Below, piece by piece: positions 42,110-50,973 of a stretch of DNA of 64,000 nucleotides (positions within the stretch are counted from its first letter, which is position 1; each line of letters starts with the position of its first letter). Both the position numbers and the translations under genes were made by a program. This DNA comes from Pelagimonas sp017744045. GTDB taxonomy: Bacteria > Pseudomonadota > Alphaproteobacteria > Rhodobacterales > Rhodobacteraceae. The notes below the pieces were generated by a model. That model had not been told where the DNA came from. It did no database searches and saw only the letters and a program-made list of their open reading frames with translations. The stretch is taken from assembly GCF_017744045.1 (NCBI RefSeq), contig NZ_JAGHRD010000008.1; one strand, given 5' to 3'.

Positions 42110-43501
42110 ATGCAATTTGGAATGCGCTTCCGGCGGGAAGATGCCGCCGACAAGGTAAATGATCGCTTCTGGCACGCGATCGAGGGCACGCCGCTCGACG
42201 AGGTGCGCCGTATTCAGGAAGAGCGGCTGCGCGATCAGATGGCCTATCTCAAGGCAAACTCGACTTTCTATCAGGAGAAGTTCGCGAAAGCCGGTGTGGA
42301 ATTCGACGATATCCGCACCATCGAAGACCTGCAGAAACTGCCCTATACCTACAAGACCGAGATCCGCGAAAGCCTGGCCGCCGAACCGCCGTTCGGCAAA
42401 CACCGCGCCGCGCCCATGTACGAGATCATCCAGATGCAGGCCTCGTCGGGCACGACCGGCAGCCCCTCATATGTGGCCCTGACCGAATCCGACGCCGAAA
42501 TGTGGCACGAGATGACGGCACGCTGTTTCTTTGCCAACGGGGTGCGGCCGGGCGACATGGTGCTGCACGCGTTTTCGCTCGCCAAGGGCTTTGTCGGCGG
42601 CATCCCGGTGATGCAGGGATTGCAGTACATGGGCACGATCGATGTGCCGGTGGGGGCGGATGGCGGTGCAGAACGTCTGCTGCGCGCCTGCGCAGACACG
42701 CGGCCGCGTTGCGTGGTCGGCGCCCCGAACTTTGTTCTGCACCTGGCCGAAAAGGCTCCCGAGGTGCTGGGATGCAAGGCCAGCGAACTGGGTATCGAGC
42801 GCGTGATCGTCGGCGGCGAACCCGGCGGCGGCATTCCCGCAATTCGGGCAAAGATCGAAAAGGCCTGGGGTGCGAAATGCACCGAGATGCTGGGCGGCAC
42901 CGATCTGGGCGTGACATACTGGGCCGAGTGCGACGCCCAGTCGGGTATGCACATGGTCAACATGGACTATATCATCACCGAATTGCTCGACCCCGAAAGC
43001 GGCGAAATCATCCCCTGGGAAAAAGGTGCCGAGGGCGAGATGGTCTATACCGCGCTCGGCCGCCAGGCGAGCCCGCTCGTGCGGTTCCGGTCAGGCGATT
43101 ATATCGAAGTGATCGATACCGAATGCTCCTGCGGCCGCACCGGGCCGAAGATCCGCTGCACCGGCCGGACCGACGACATGCTGATCGTCCGGGGGGCCAA
43201 TGTCTTCCCGTCGGCGATCAACAGCGTCATTACCGAAATGGTGCCGGACACCAATGGCGTCATGCGCATCGTGGCCGATTTCGAGGGCCACACCACGCAG
43301 GGCGCGCTGACGGTGATTGTCGAACGCGGCCCCAATCGCGATCCGGCCGATGACGTCACCCTCAAAAAGAAAATCGAGCAGCGCCTGCGCGAATCCTTGG
43401 TCTTCAAGGCCGACGTTCACCTGGTTGCGGCCGACACTTTCGAAAAACCTGGCGCCGCCAAGGTCGCCTTCGTTCTCAGGAAATATCCAGACCTGCCATG
43501 A
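42110..43501 (+). CDS. PaaK-type aryl/acyl-CoA ligase
   Basis: A 463-residue ligase of the phenylacetate-CoA ligase family: QASSGTTGSPSYVALTESD (P-loop), GGEPGGGIPAIRAKIEKAWG, EMLGGTDLGVTYWAECD, VRFRSGDYIEVID, CSCGRTGPKIRCTGRTDDMLIVRGANVFP. All PaaK motifs are present and the length is usual, so it should be active. It would activate an aromatic or cyclic acid. It lies in the long operon between a dehydrogenase and carboxylase beta, whose start overlaps its stop. A second, P-loop-less paralogue is encoded at 52520-53716. Confidence 0.88.
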   Translation: MQFGMRFRREDAADKVNDRFWHAIEGTPLDEVRRIQEERLRDQMAYLKANSTFYQEKFAKAGVEFDDIRTIEDLQKLPYTYKTEIRESLAAEPPFGKHRAAPMYEIIQMQASSGTTGSPSYVALTESDAEMWHEMTARCFFANGVRPGDMVLHAFSLAKGFVGGIPVMQGLQYMGTIDVPVGADGGAERLLRACADTRPRCVVGAPNFVLHLAEKAPEVLGCKASELGIERVIVGGEPGGGIPAIRAKIEKAWGAKCTEMLGGTDLGVTYWAECDAQSGMHMVNMDYIITELLDPESGEIIPWEKGAEGEMVYTALGRQASPLVRFRSGDYIEVIDTECSCGRTGPKIRCTGRTDDMLIVRGANVFPSAINSVITEMVPDTNGVMRIVADFEGHTTQGALTVIVERGPNRDPADDVTLKKKIEQRLRESLVFKADVHLVAADTFEKPGAAKVAFVLRKYPDLP

Positions 43502-45105
43502 CTAGAATGAAATCCCTTCTCGACACCGCGTCGGACGACTTCCGCGCCAACGACGTGTCTTACCGCGAAAAGGTCGATGAACTACATGCCCTCCGGCTCT
43601 TACAGCGCGTCGGCGGCCCCGAAATGGCGCGCAAACGTCATGTGGACAAAGGCAAAATCCTGCCGCGCGAACGGATCGAACGGCTGATCGACCCGGGCAC
43701 ACCATTTCTGGAACTCGGCGAGTTGGCCGGACTGAATATGCACAAGGGAGTTCCACCCGGCGCCGGCATCATCACCGGTATTGGCGTGATCGAAGGCCGT
43801 CAGTGCATGATCATCGCCAATGATGCCACCGTAAAGGGCGGCACCTATTTCGGGATCACCTGCCGCAAACACGTCCGGGCACAGAAAATTGCCTGGAAAA
43901 ACCGCCTGCCCGTCATCACCCTCGTGGACTCCGGCGGTGCCTTCCTGCCCGACCAGGCCAACCTTTTCCCCGACGAAGGCCAGTTCGGCTCCATCTTTCA
44001 CCAACAGATCGGCATGTCTGGCGATGGTGTGCCGCAAATCGCCGTGGTCATGGGGCCCTGCACCGCGGGTGGTGCCTATATCCCCGCGCTCTGTGACGAA
44101 GTGGTGATCGTGCGCGGTCAGGGCTTTATGTATCTAGGCGGACCGGAATTGACCTTTGCCGCAACCGGCGAAAAGGTCGAAGCCGAAGAACTGGGTGGCG
44201 GCAAGATGCATTCGTCCGTCTCCGGTGTGACAGACCATTTGGCCGAAGATGACGCCCACGCTCTGGCCATCACGCGCGAAATTGTCAGCCATCTTGGCGA
44301 AAAACCCCAACCCCGCAAGACGCCCGAAGCGCCCCGTGCGCCCGCCTACCCGGTCGAAGAGATTTATGGACTCATCAGCCGCGACCCCAAGGTGCCGACC
44401 GACAACCGCGAAATCGTGGCTCGGTTGGTCGATGAGAGCGATTTTCACGAATTCAAGCCGCTTTATGGCGACACGATCATGACCGGCTGGGGGCGCATCC
44501 ACGGCCACGAGGTCGGGATCATCGCCAATACAGGCGTGCTTTTCGTCGAAGCCGCGCTGAAGGCGACGCATTTCATCAATCTCTGCGTCCAGCGTGATAT
44601 TCCGCTGCTGTTCCTGGCCGATGTGAACGGCTTCATGGTGGGCCGCGAGGTCGAGCAGATGGGCATTGCCAAGGCTGGCGCCAAGATGATCACGGCCATG
44701 TCTTCGGCCCGGGTGCCGAAATTCACAATCATCACCGGTGGCTCTTACGGGGCCGGATACCTGGCGATGCTGGGCCGCCCGTTCCAGCCGGACGCAATGT
44801 TCGCCTGGCCGACGGGACGGTCGGCAATCATGGGGCCGGAACAGGCCGCCAGCGTGCTGGCTCAGGTCCGCGCGCAGATCAACGAACGCGAAGGCAAAAG
44901 CTGGACCCCCGAGGAGGAGGAAGCCTTCAAGGCACCGATCCGCAAGGAATACGAAGATTTTCAGGGAGCCTATAATTTTGCTTCCAACCTCTGGATCGAC
45001 AGCGTGATCGAGCCCTGTGAGACCCGTGACGTCATGGCGCTGATGCTGGATGTGACATCGCGCAGACCCAAGGTCGATACCAACTTCGGCGTGTTCAGGA
45101 TGTGA
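43498..45105 (+). CDS. Acyl-CoA carboxylase beta subunit (third set)
   Basis: A 535-residue carboxyltransferase. GAGIITGIGVIEGRQCMIIAN, GPCTAGGAYIPALCDEVVIV, SGVTDHLAEDDAHA, DVNGFMVGREVEQMGIAKAGA and GGSYGAGYLAMLGRPFQPD are the expected blocks. The second-half motif (GAGYLAML) differs from the GAGNYGMCG of the other two beta subunits, which suggests a different acyl group. It is translationally coupled to the PaaK-type ligase and followed after 10 bases by its alpha subunit. Confidence 0.9.
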   Translation: MTRMKSLLDTASDDFRANDVSYREKVDELHALRLLQRVGGPEMARKRHVDKGKILPRERIERLIDPGTPFLELGELAGLNMHKGVPPGAGIITGIGVIEGRQCMIIANDATVKGGTYFGITCRKHVRAQKIAWKNRLPVITLVDSGGAFLPDQANLFPDEGQFGSIFHQQIGMSGDGVPQIAVVMGPCTAGGAYIPALCDEVVIVRGQGFMYLGGPELTFAATGEKVEAEELGGGKMHSSVSGVTDHLAEDDAHALAITREIVSHLGEKPQPRKTPEAPRAPAYPVEEIYGLISRDPKVPTDNREIVARLVDESDFHEFKPLYGDTIMTGWGRIHGHEVGIIANTGVLFVEAALKATHFINLCVQRDIPLLFLADVNGFMVGREVEQMGIAKAGAKMITAMSSARVPKFTIITGGSYGAGYLAMLGRPFQPDAMFAWPTGRSAIMGPEQAASVLAQVRAQINEREGKSWTPEEEEAFKAPIRKEYEDFQGAYNFASNLWIDSVIEPCETRDVMALMLDVTSRRPKVDTNFGVFRM

Positions 45106-45115
45106 GGAGCGAACC

Positions 45116-47122
45116 GTGAAAATCAAAACGCTTCTGATCGCCAACCGCGGCGAAATTGCCTGCCGGATCGCGCGCACCGCGCGGGCCAGCGGTATCACCC
45201 CTGTCGGCGTGCATTCGCAGGCCGATGCCAATGCCCTGCATGTCCGCGAGATCGGCAAATCTGTCTGTATCGGTGCCGGGCCTGCATCCGAGAGCTATCT
45301 GAAAATCGACGCGGTGATTGCCGCTGCGCAATCGGTGGGCGCGGATGCGATCCATCCCGGTTACGGCTTTCTGGCCGAAAACCCCGATTTTGCCCGCGCG
45401 GTCGAAGCCGCCGGCATGATCTTCATGGGGCCGACGCCGGAAACGCTTGAACGTTTCGGCGACAAGGCCAGCGCCAAAGAGGCCGCCGTGGCGGCCAGCG
45501 TCCCGGTGATTTCGGGCGCCGAAGGTGCGCGGTCCGATCCCGAGCAGATTGCCGAGGAGGTGCGCCAAATGGGCCTGCCGGTGCTGCTCAAGGCTGTCGG
45601 CGGCGGTGGTGGGCGAGGGCAACGGCTCGTCACCGACGAAACCACGCTGGTCGAGGACATCGAAGGCGCGCTGCGCGAAGCAAAATCCACCTTCGGCTCC
45701 GAAGGGGTGCTGTTGGAGCGTTTCCTGCCCGAGGCGCGCCATGTTGAAGTGCAGATCGCAGGTGACGGCAAGGGCCATGTGGTGCATCTGTTCGAACGCG
45801 ATTGCACGCTTCAGCGCCGCCACCAGAAGGTCATCGAGGAAGCCCCGGCCTGGGGTCTGCCCCGGACGCTTATGGACGACATCGCGCGCGACGCGGTGCG
45901 CCTTGGTGAAACGCTGGACTATCGCGGGCTCGGCACGGTCGAGTTTCTGGTCGCGGGGGACGAGTATTTCTTCCTTGAGGTGAACCCGCGCATTCAGGTG
46001 GAACATCCCGTCACCGAAGCGATCACCGGGCTGGACCTTGTCGCGCTTCACCTGCGGATTGCCGAAGGCGCGGGCCTTGGACTGGTGCAGGACGATCTGA
46101 CGATCAACGGCCACGCGGTCGAGGTGCGGCTTTACGCCGAAGACCCGGCGATGCAATTCGCCCCGTCGACGGGTACGCTCACCACGCTCAGCCTGCCGTC
46201 GGGCCTGCGCATCGACAGCGGCGTCGAGGAAGGCGATGCGGTCACGCCTTATTACGACCCGATGATCGCCAAGCTGATCGTGCACGCGCCCGACCGGGAA
46301 ACCGCATTGGCACGTCTGGCCACGGCGCTTGATCATGTCGCGGTCGAAGGCGTCGAGACCAATCGCGCCTTTCTGACGGCGCTGGCGCGAAACCATGAAT
46401 TCGAACGGATGCAGGTGCATACCCGCTGGATCGACGGCAGGCTGGATGAGTTGACACAAGCACCCGGCCTGACCCGCCCCGATCTGTGGAAATCGACCGC
46501 TGCCATTCTATTCGTGACCCAGTCGCGCAGTGACACAAACGCCAATCCCTGGACCAACCGCGATGCCTTTACCGGCTGGCGGCTTGGCCTGGGCGGCGAT
46601 GCGATGGAAGCAGGGCAAAGCGTGACGCTCACCGATTCTGACGAGGTATCCGAAGAACTGCGCATCGGCCCTGTCAAACCGGGCGCCGAATACACCGTCC
46701 GTCTGGAAAACGGCGAGGCGCTGACACTGTCGGCACGTGAACTGACGCCGGGCCGTTGGCGTGTCGGCGAAGGCGACACCGTCCACCTGATCGACGCGCG
46801 CCTGCACGCGGGCGTGATCGAACTGGACACGCCCGAAGGCCGCCTGGTCTTCCGCCCCGCCGCGCCCCTTGCCTTTGCTGGTGGTGATGCCGCGGCGGAT
46901 CGCGCCGTGACCTCTCCGCTGACCGGCATGATTGTCGAAATCAAGGTCTCCGATGGTCAGAGCGTGGCCGAAGGCGACGTGGTTGCGGTCATGGAATCCA
47001 TGAAACTCGAAATCTCGATCCTGGCGGCCGCGGCCGGGATCGCCAGCAATATATCCGTCTCGAATGGGGACATGGTCGATCGCGGCCAGGTCATCGCCGA
47101 GATTCTGCCATCCGAGGAGTGA
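45116..47122 (+). CDS. Acyl-CoA carboxylase alpha subunit (third set)
   Basis: A 668-residue protein: biotin carboxylase domain (LLIANRGEIACRIARTAR, HPGYGFLAENPDF, KAVGGGGGRGQRLV, EVNPRIQVEHPVTEAITG), a BT/linker region from about 460, and a C-terminal biotinyl domain with AVMESMKLEISILAAA. ESMKLE is also seen in the free BCCP at 19227-19730. The start is a GTG preceded by GAGGAG. It pairs with the beta subunit just upstream and is followed by an HMG-CoA-lyase-like gene, the same logical order as leucine/isovalerate catabolism. Confidence 0.92.
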   Translation: MKIKTLLIANRGEIACRIARTARASGITPVGVHSQADANALHVREIGKSVCIGAGPASESYLKIDAVIAAAQSVGADAIHPGYGFLAENPDFARAVEAAGMIFMGPTPETLERFGDKASAKEAAVAASVPVISGAEGARSDPEQIAEEVRQMGLPVLLKAVGGGGGRGQRLVTDETTLVEDIEGALREAKSTFGSEGVLLERFLPEARHVEVQIAGDGKGHVVHLFERDCTLQRRHQKVIEEAPAWGLPRTLMDDIARDAVRLGETLDYRGLGTVEFLVAGDEYFFLEVNPRIQVEHPVTEAITGLDLVALHLRIAEGAGLGLVQDDLTINGHAVEVRLYAEDPAMQFAPSTGTLTTLSLPSGLRIDSGVEEGDAVTPYYDPMIAKLIVHAPDRETALARLATALDHVAVEGVETNRAFLTALARNHEFERMQVHTRWIDGRLDELTQAPGLTRPDLWKSTAAILFVTQSRSDTNANPWTNRDAFTGWRLGLGGDAMEAGQSVTLTDSDEVSEELRIGPVKPGAEYTVRLENGEALTLSARELTPGRWRVGEGDTVHLIDARLHAGVIELDTPEGRLVFRPAAPLAFAGGDAAADRAVTSPLTGMIVEIKVSDGQSVAEGDVVAVMESMKLEISILAAAAGIASNISVSNGDMVDRGQVIAEILPSEE

Positions 47123-47126
47123 TGAA

Positions 47127-48086
47127 ATGAACGACTTTCCCAAATTCGTAGAATTTCGTGAAGAAGGCCCGCGTGAGGGTTTTCAGATCGAAAAAAAGAT
47201 TTATCCGATCGAAGAGCGGATCGAACTGATTGACATGCTCAGCGAAACGGGTCTGAAGCGCATTCAGGTTGGCAGTTTCGTCAGCCCGAAATACGTCCCG
47301 CAGATGGCAGACACCGGGGAGTTGTTTCAGCGTATCAAGCGCAAGCCGGGCGTGAACTACACATCGCTGTGGCTGAACGACAATGGGTTTCGCAAGGCCC
47401 TGACCGCGCATGAGGTCGATATCGACCCGCGTCTGCTGTTCTATCCTTCCGAAGCATTCGCAAAGTCGAACAACAATAGTACCTCTGCGGAAATGCGGGA
47501 GAAGCAACGCGACTGGGTTCGTCTTTACAAGGAAGAAGGATATACGGTCGACGCGGCCTATGTGATGACCGCCTTCGGCTGCAACCTCGAAGGCCCCATC
47601 CCCCAAGAACGCATCTTGGACGATTTCCGCTTTATCCTTCAGCTGTGCGAGGAAGAGGACATCCCCGTGCCGATCCTTGTGATCGCCGACACAATGGGCT
47701 GGGGAAACCCCGAGGCGGTCAAACGCATGATCGGCGCCCTGCGCGAATTGGCGCCCGAGGCGCGCATCGGTATGCACATCCATGACACACGTGGGCTGGG
47801 GATCGCCAACGTTTATGCGGCCCTGTCGATGGGCGTGGACATGTTCGAAAGCTCGGTCGCCGGTCTTGGCGGCTGTCCTTTCGCGGGCCACGGCCACGCG
47901 CGGGCCGCAGGAAATGTCTGCACCGAGGATGCAGTGTTCATGTGTCACGAACTGGGCATCGAAACCGGCATTGATCTGGACAAGCTGATCGCAGCGGCGG
48001 TCAAAGCGGAAGAGATCATCGGCGTGCCGCTCATGGGCCGGGTCATGCATACCGGCGGGTTGGACAAATACCGCAAGGCGGGCTGA
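47127..48086 (+). CDS. HMG-CoA lyase-like enzyme
   Basis: A 319-residue TIM-barrel lyase of the DRE-TIM group. EGPREGFQIEKKIYPIEERIELIDML replaces the usual DGLQNE; LKRIQVGSFVSPKYVPQMADT, CNLEGPI, IADTMGWGNPEAVKRMIG, MHIHDTRGLGIANVYAAL and AGLGGCPFAGHGHARAAGNVCTED carry the metal ligands (HxH) and the catalytic Cys loop. It would cleave a 3-hydroxy-3-alkylglutaryl-CoA to acetoacetate or a 3-oxoacid plus acetyl-CoA. The altered first motif (E-GPREG-Q for D-GLQNE) suggests a non-standard alkyl group. It starts four bases after the carboxylase alpha stop. Confidence 0.87.
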   Translation: MNDFPKFVEFREEGPREGFQIEKKIYPIEERIELIDMLSETGLKRIQVGSFVSPKYVPQMADTGELFQRIKRKPGVNYTSLWLNDNGFRKALTAHEVDIDPRLLFYPSEAFAKSNNNSTSAEMREKQRDWVRLYKEEGYTVDAAYVMTAFGCNLEGPIPQERILDDFRFILQLCEEEDIPVPILVIADTMGWGNPEAVKRMIGALRELAPEARIGMHIHDTRGLGIANVYAALSMGVDMFESSVAGLGGCPFAGHGHARAAGNVCTEDAVFMCHELGIETGIDLDKLIAAAVKAEEIIGVPLMGRVMHTGGLDKYRKAG

Positions 48087-48098
48087 GGAGGGAAGAAG

Positions 48099-49013
48099 AT
48101 GGCAAAAGCACTTGACGGAAAGGTGGTTCTGGTCACCGGGGCCGGCGGTGGGATCGGGCGCGACATCGCCTTGATGGCAGCCGCGGAAGGCGCTGCTGTT
48201 GTGGTTAACGATCTGGGGGCGTCGCTGAAAGGCACGGGCCAGACCGAAAGCGCGGCGCAGAAGGTTGTTGCCGAGATCAGGGCGGCGGGCGGCGATGCGA
48301 TCGCCGATGGCGGCAACGTCACCGATCCGGACGCCGCGCGCGCGATGATCTCGGCGGGTGTCAAGGAATTCGGCCGCATCGACGCGGTGGTGAACAACGC
48401 CGGCATCCTGCGCGACGGGTTCTTCCACAAAATGACCTACGAGGATTTCGACGCGGTGGTGAAGGTTCATCTTTATGGCGCCTTCAACACCAGCCGCGCG
48501 GCGGCCGATTATTTCCGCGAACAGGAGGGCGGCGCGCTGGTGCATATGACCTCGACCTCGGGGCTGATCGGCAATCTGGCGCAGGCGAATTACTCGGCGG
48601 CAAAGCTGGGCATCGCGGCCTTCTCGAAATCGGTCGCGCTTGACCTGAAACGCTGGAACGTGCGGTCGAACTGCATCGCGCCCTTCGCCTGGAGCCGGAT
48701 GATTTCCTCGATCAAGACCGACACGCCCGAACAGGAGGCGCGGGTTGAAAAGCTCAAGCAGATGACGCCCGCCAAAGTGGCGCCGATGGCCTGTTTCCTG
48801 ATGTCCGACAGGGCCGAAGGCGTCAGCGGACAGATCTTTGCCGTGCGCAACAACGAGATTTTCCTGTTCAACCAGCCCCGCCCGGTGCGCTCGGTTCATT
48901 CCGGCGAGGGCTGGACCGCAGATGAAATCGCCGAGCGCGCCATTCCCGCGCTCAAATCGCAATTCACGCCGCTCGAGGTTTCGGCGGATGTCTTTTCGTG
49001 GGATCCGGTCTGA
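48099..49013 (+). CDS. SDR, (3R)-hydroxyacyl-CoA dehydrogenase-like (MFE-2/AtuB-like)
   Basis: A 304-residue SDR. VTGAGGGIGRDIAL and VNDLGASLKGTGQTESAAQKVV match the N-terminal dehydrogenase domain of MFE-2 proteins; NNAGILRDGFFHKM and MTSTSGLIGNLAQANYSAAKLG hold the catalytic residues. The C-terminal extension (FLFNQPRPVRSVHSGEGWTADEI, then ...KSQFTPLEVSADVFSWDPV) is typical of this group. It would oxidise a hydroxyacyl-CoA made by one of the MaoC-type hydratases. It follows the HMG-CoA-lyase-like gene by 12 bases. Confidence 0.88.
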   Translation: MAKALDGKVVLVTGAGGGIGRDIALMAAAEGAAVVVNDLGASLKGTGQTESAAQKVVAEIRAAGGDAIADGGNVTDPDAARAMISAGVKEFGRIDAVVNNAGILRDGFFHKMTYEDFDAVVKVHLYGAFNTSRAAADYFREQEGGALVHMTSTSGLIGNLAQANYSAAKLGIAAFSKSVALDLKRWNVRSNCIAPFAWSRMISSIKTDTPEQEARVEKLKQMTPAKVAPMACFLMSDRAEGVSGQIFAVRNNEIFLFNQPRPVRSVHSGEGWTADEIAERAIPALKSQFTPLEVSADVFSWDPV

Positions 49014-49807
49014 TGGGAAAACGCAAAGAAAAAATCAGCTCTGACATTGCCTGGAGCACCTCTGACAAGATCAGCGTGCGTGGGCTCGATCTGCCCAACG
49101 AGATCCTGGGCCATATGAACCTTGGCGATCTGGCGTTCCTGCAACTGACGGGCCGCAAGGCCACGCCCGAGGAAAGCCGCGTCTTTAACGCCATCGTCAT
49201 TACCCTGGTCGAACATGGTATCACGCCCTCGGCCCTGGCGGCGCGGATGACGTACATGGGGGCGCCGGAATCGCTTCAGGCGGCCGTGGCGGCTGGCTTG
49301 TGTGGGCTGGGCACCGTCTTTGTCGGTTCTATGGAGGGTGCCTCGAAAATGCTTTACGAGGCACTGCCACAGGACAAGTTGGGCACCGGTGTCGATCTGG
49401 ATGCGCTGGCCGTCGAGACGGTAGAAAAATTCCGCGCCCGCAGGATGATCGTGCCGGGGCTGGGCCATCCGGTGCACAAACCGGTCGATCCGCGCACCCC
49501 GCGCCTGTTCCAGATCGCTGCCGAGAACGGCAAGTCCGGTGAATACATCGAGTTGATCCAGAAGATTCAGGCCGTTGCCGAAGAAAAATCGGGTAAGATG
49601 CTGCCGATCAACGCCACCGGCGCGATCGGGGCGATCTGCTGTGAATTCGGCTTTCCCTGGAAGATCGTGCGCGGCTTTGGCGTCATGGCGCGGTCCATCG
49701 GGCTGGTCGGTCATATCCTCGAAGAGAGCGAAAACCCGATTTCCTATGAGCTGTGGCAGCGTGCCGAGCAGGAAATTCTTGAAACGTCGGGTCCGGGGGC
49801 GGCATAA
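49013..49807 (+). CDS. Citrate-synthase-fold lyase (citryl-CoA lyase-like)
   Basis: A 264-residue protein with the small and large domain blocks of citrate synthase: GHMNLGDLAFLQLTGRKATPEE, RMTYMGAPESLQAAVAAGL, VPGLGHPVHKPVDPRTPRLF (second active-site His region), NATGAIGAICCEFGFPW. Where citrate synthase has GPLHGG the sequence reads VGSMEGAS, so the first active-site His is absent. It is half the length of citrate synthase and resembles citryl-CoA lyases. It could cleave or form a C-C bond in a branched hydroxy-dicarboxyl-CoA. It overlaps the SDR stop (TGATG) and is followed by a dehydrogenase. Confidence 0.78.
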   Translation: MGKRKEKISSDIAWSTSDKISVRGLDLPNEILGHMNLGDLAFLQLTGRKATPEESRVFNAIVITLVEHGITPSALAARMTYMGAPESLQAAVAAGLCGLGTVFVGSMEGASKMLYEALPQDKLGTGVDLDALAVETVEKFRARRMIVPGLGHPVHKPVDPRTPRLFQIAAENGKSGEYIELIQKIQAVAEEKSGKMLPINATGAIGAICCEFGFPWKIVRGFGVMARSIGLVGHILEESENPISYELWQRAEQEILETSGPGAA

Positions 49808-49810
49808 GCG

Positions 49811-50962
49811 ATGCAGACCTCGGCCCCCGACAGCCATAACGACCTGCGCGACGCCATGCGCGCGCTTTGCGCGCAGTTCCCGCCCGACTATCACCGCCGC
49901 GAAACCTACCCCGAGGAATTCGTCGATGCGCTGACCCGCGAGGGCTGGCTCGCCGCGATGATCCCAGAAGAATACGGCGGCTCGGGCCTGGGGTTGACCG
50001 AAGCCTCGATCATCATGGAGGAGGTGAACCGCTGCGGCGGCAACGCGGGCCATTGCCACGGGCAGATGTACAATATGGGCACGCTGCTGCGGCATGGTTC
50101 GGAGGAGCAGAAACAGAAATATCTGCCCGGCATCGCCAGCGGCGAATTGCGCCTGCAATCCATGGCCGTGACCGAACCGACCACCGGCACCGACACCACC
50201 AAACTGAAGACCTCGGCGGTGAAAAAGGGCGACCGCTATGTGATCAACGGCCAGAAAGTCTGGATCAGCCGTATCCAGCATTCCGACCTGATGATCCTGC
50301 TGGCGCGCACCACGCCGCTGGCCGAGGTCAAGAAGAAATCGCAGGGCCTGTCGATCTTCATGGTCGATCTGAAAGAGGCGATCGGCAACGGGATGGAGGT
50401 CCGCCCCATCGCCAATATGCCCGGCCACGAAACCAATGAAGTGTTTTTCGACAACCTGGAAATCCCCGCCGAGAACCTGATTGGGACCGAGGGGCGCGGA
50501 TTTTACCATATTCTTGACGGGCTGAATGCCGAACGGACCCTGATTGCGGCGGAATGTATCGGTGATGGATACTGGTTCGTTGACAAGGCCCGCACCTATG
50601 CCGGCGACCGCATGGTCTTTGACCGCCCCATCGGCCAGAACCAGGGCGTGCAATTCCCTATCGCCAGGTCCTATGTGAACATCGAGGCCGCCAATCTGAT
50701 GCGCTTTGAAGCCTGCAGGCGGTTCGATGCTGGGCTGGATTGCGGAGCACAGGCGAATATGGCCAAGCTGCTGGCTTCGGAGGCCAGCTGGGAAGCGGCC
50801 AATGCCTGCATTCAGACCCATGGCGGCTTCGGTTTCGCACGGGAATACGATGTCGAACGCAAGTTCCGAGAGGCCCGGCTGTATCAGGTGGCCCCGATCT
50901 CGACCAACCTGATCCTGTCCTATGTCGGCGAACATATCCTCGGCATGCCGCGATCCTTCTGA
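49811..50962 (+). CDS. Acyl-CoA dehydrogenase
   Basis: A 383-residue dehydrogenase: MIPEEYGGSGLGLTEASIIMEE, AVTEPTTGTDTTKLKT, QKVWISRIQHSDLMILLAR, LDGLNAERTLIAAECIGDG (Glu in isovaleryl-type position), FDRPIGQNQGVQFPIARSY and THGGFGFAREYDVERKFREARLYQVAPI. It ends GEHILGMPRSF, like the paralogue at 40922-42082. It lies three bases after the citrate-synthase-fold gene in the long operon. Confidence 0.87.
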   Translation: MQTSAPDSHNDLRDAMRALCAQFPPDYHRRETYPEEFVDALTREGWLAAMIPEEYGGSGLGLTEASIIMEEVNRCGGNAGHCHGQMYNMGTLLRHGSEEQKQKYLPGIASGELRLQSMAVTEPTTGTDTTKLKTSAVKKGDRYVINGQKVWISRIQHSDLMILLARTTPLAEVKKKSQGLSIFMVDLKEAIGNGMEVRPIANMPGHETNEVFFDNLEIPAENLIGTEGRGFYHILDGLNAERTLIAAECIGDGYWFVDKARTYAGDRMVFDRPIGQNQGVQFPIARSYVNIEAANLMRFEACRRFDAGLDCGAQANMAKLLASEASWEAANACIQTHGGFGFAREYDVERKFREARLYQVAPISTNLILSYVGEHILGMPRSF

Positions 50963-50973
50963 AGACCAGAAAC

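Noticed and set aside
48998..49807. A housekeeping citrate synthase
   Set aside because: It is about 264 residues, half the normal length, and lacks the first active-site His.
40739..50935. Minus-strand frames up to 679 codons over the long rightward operon
   Set aside because: Antisense shadows of dehydrogenase, carboxylase, lyase and SDR genes with clear motifs; sequences are low-information and Arg/Gly/His-rich.
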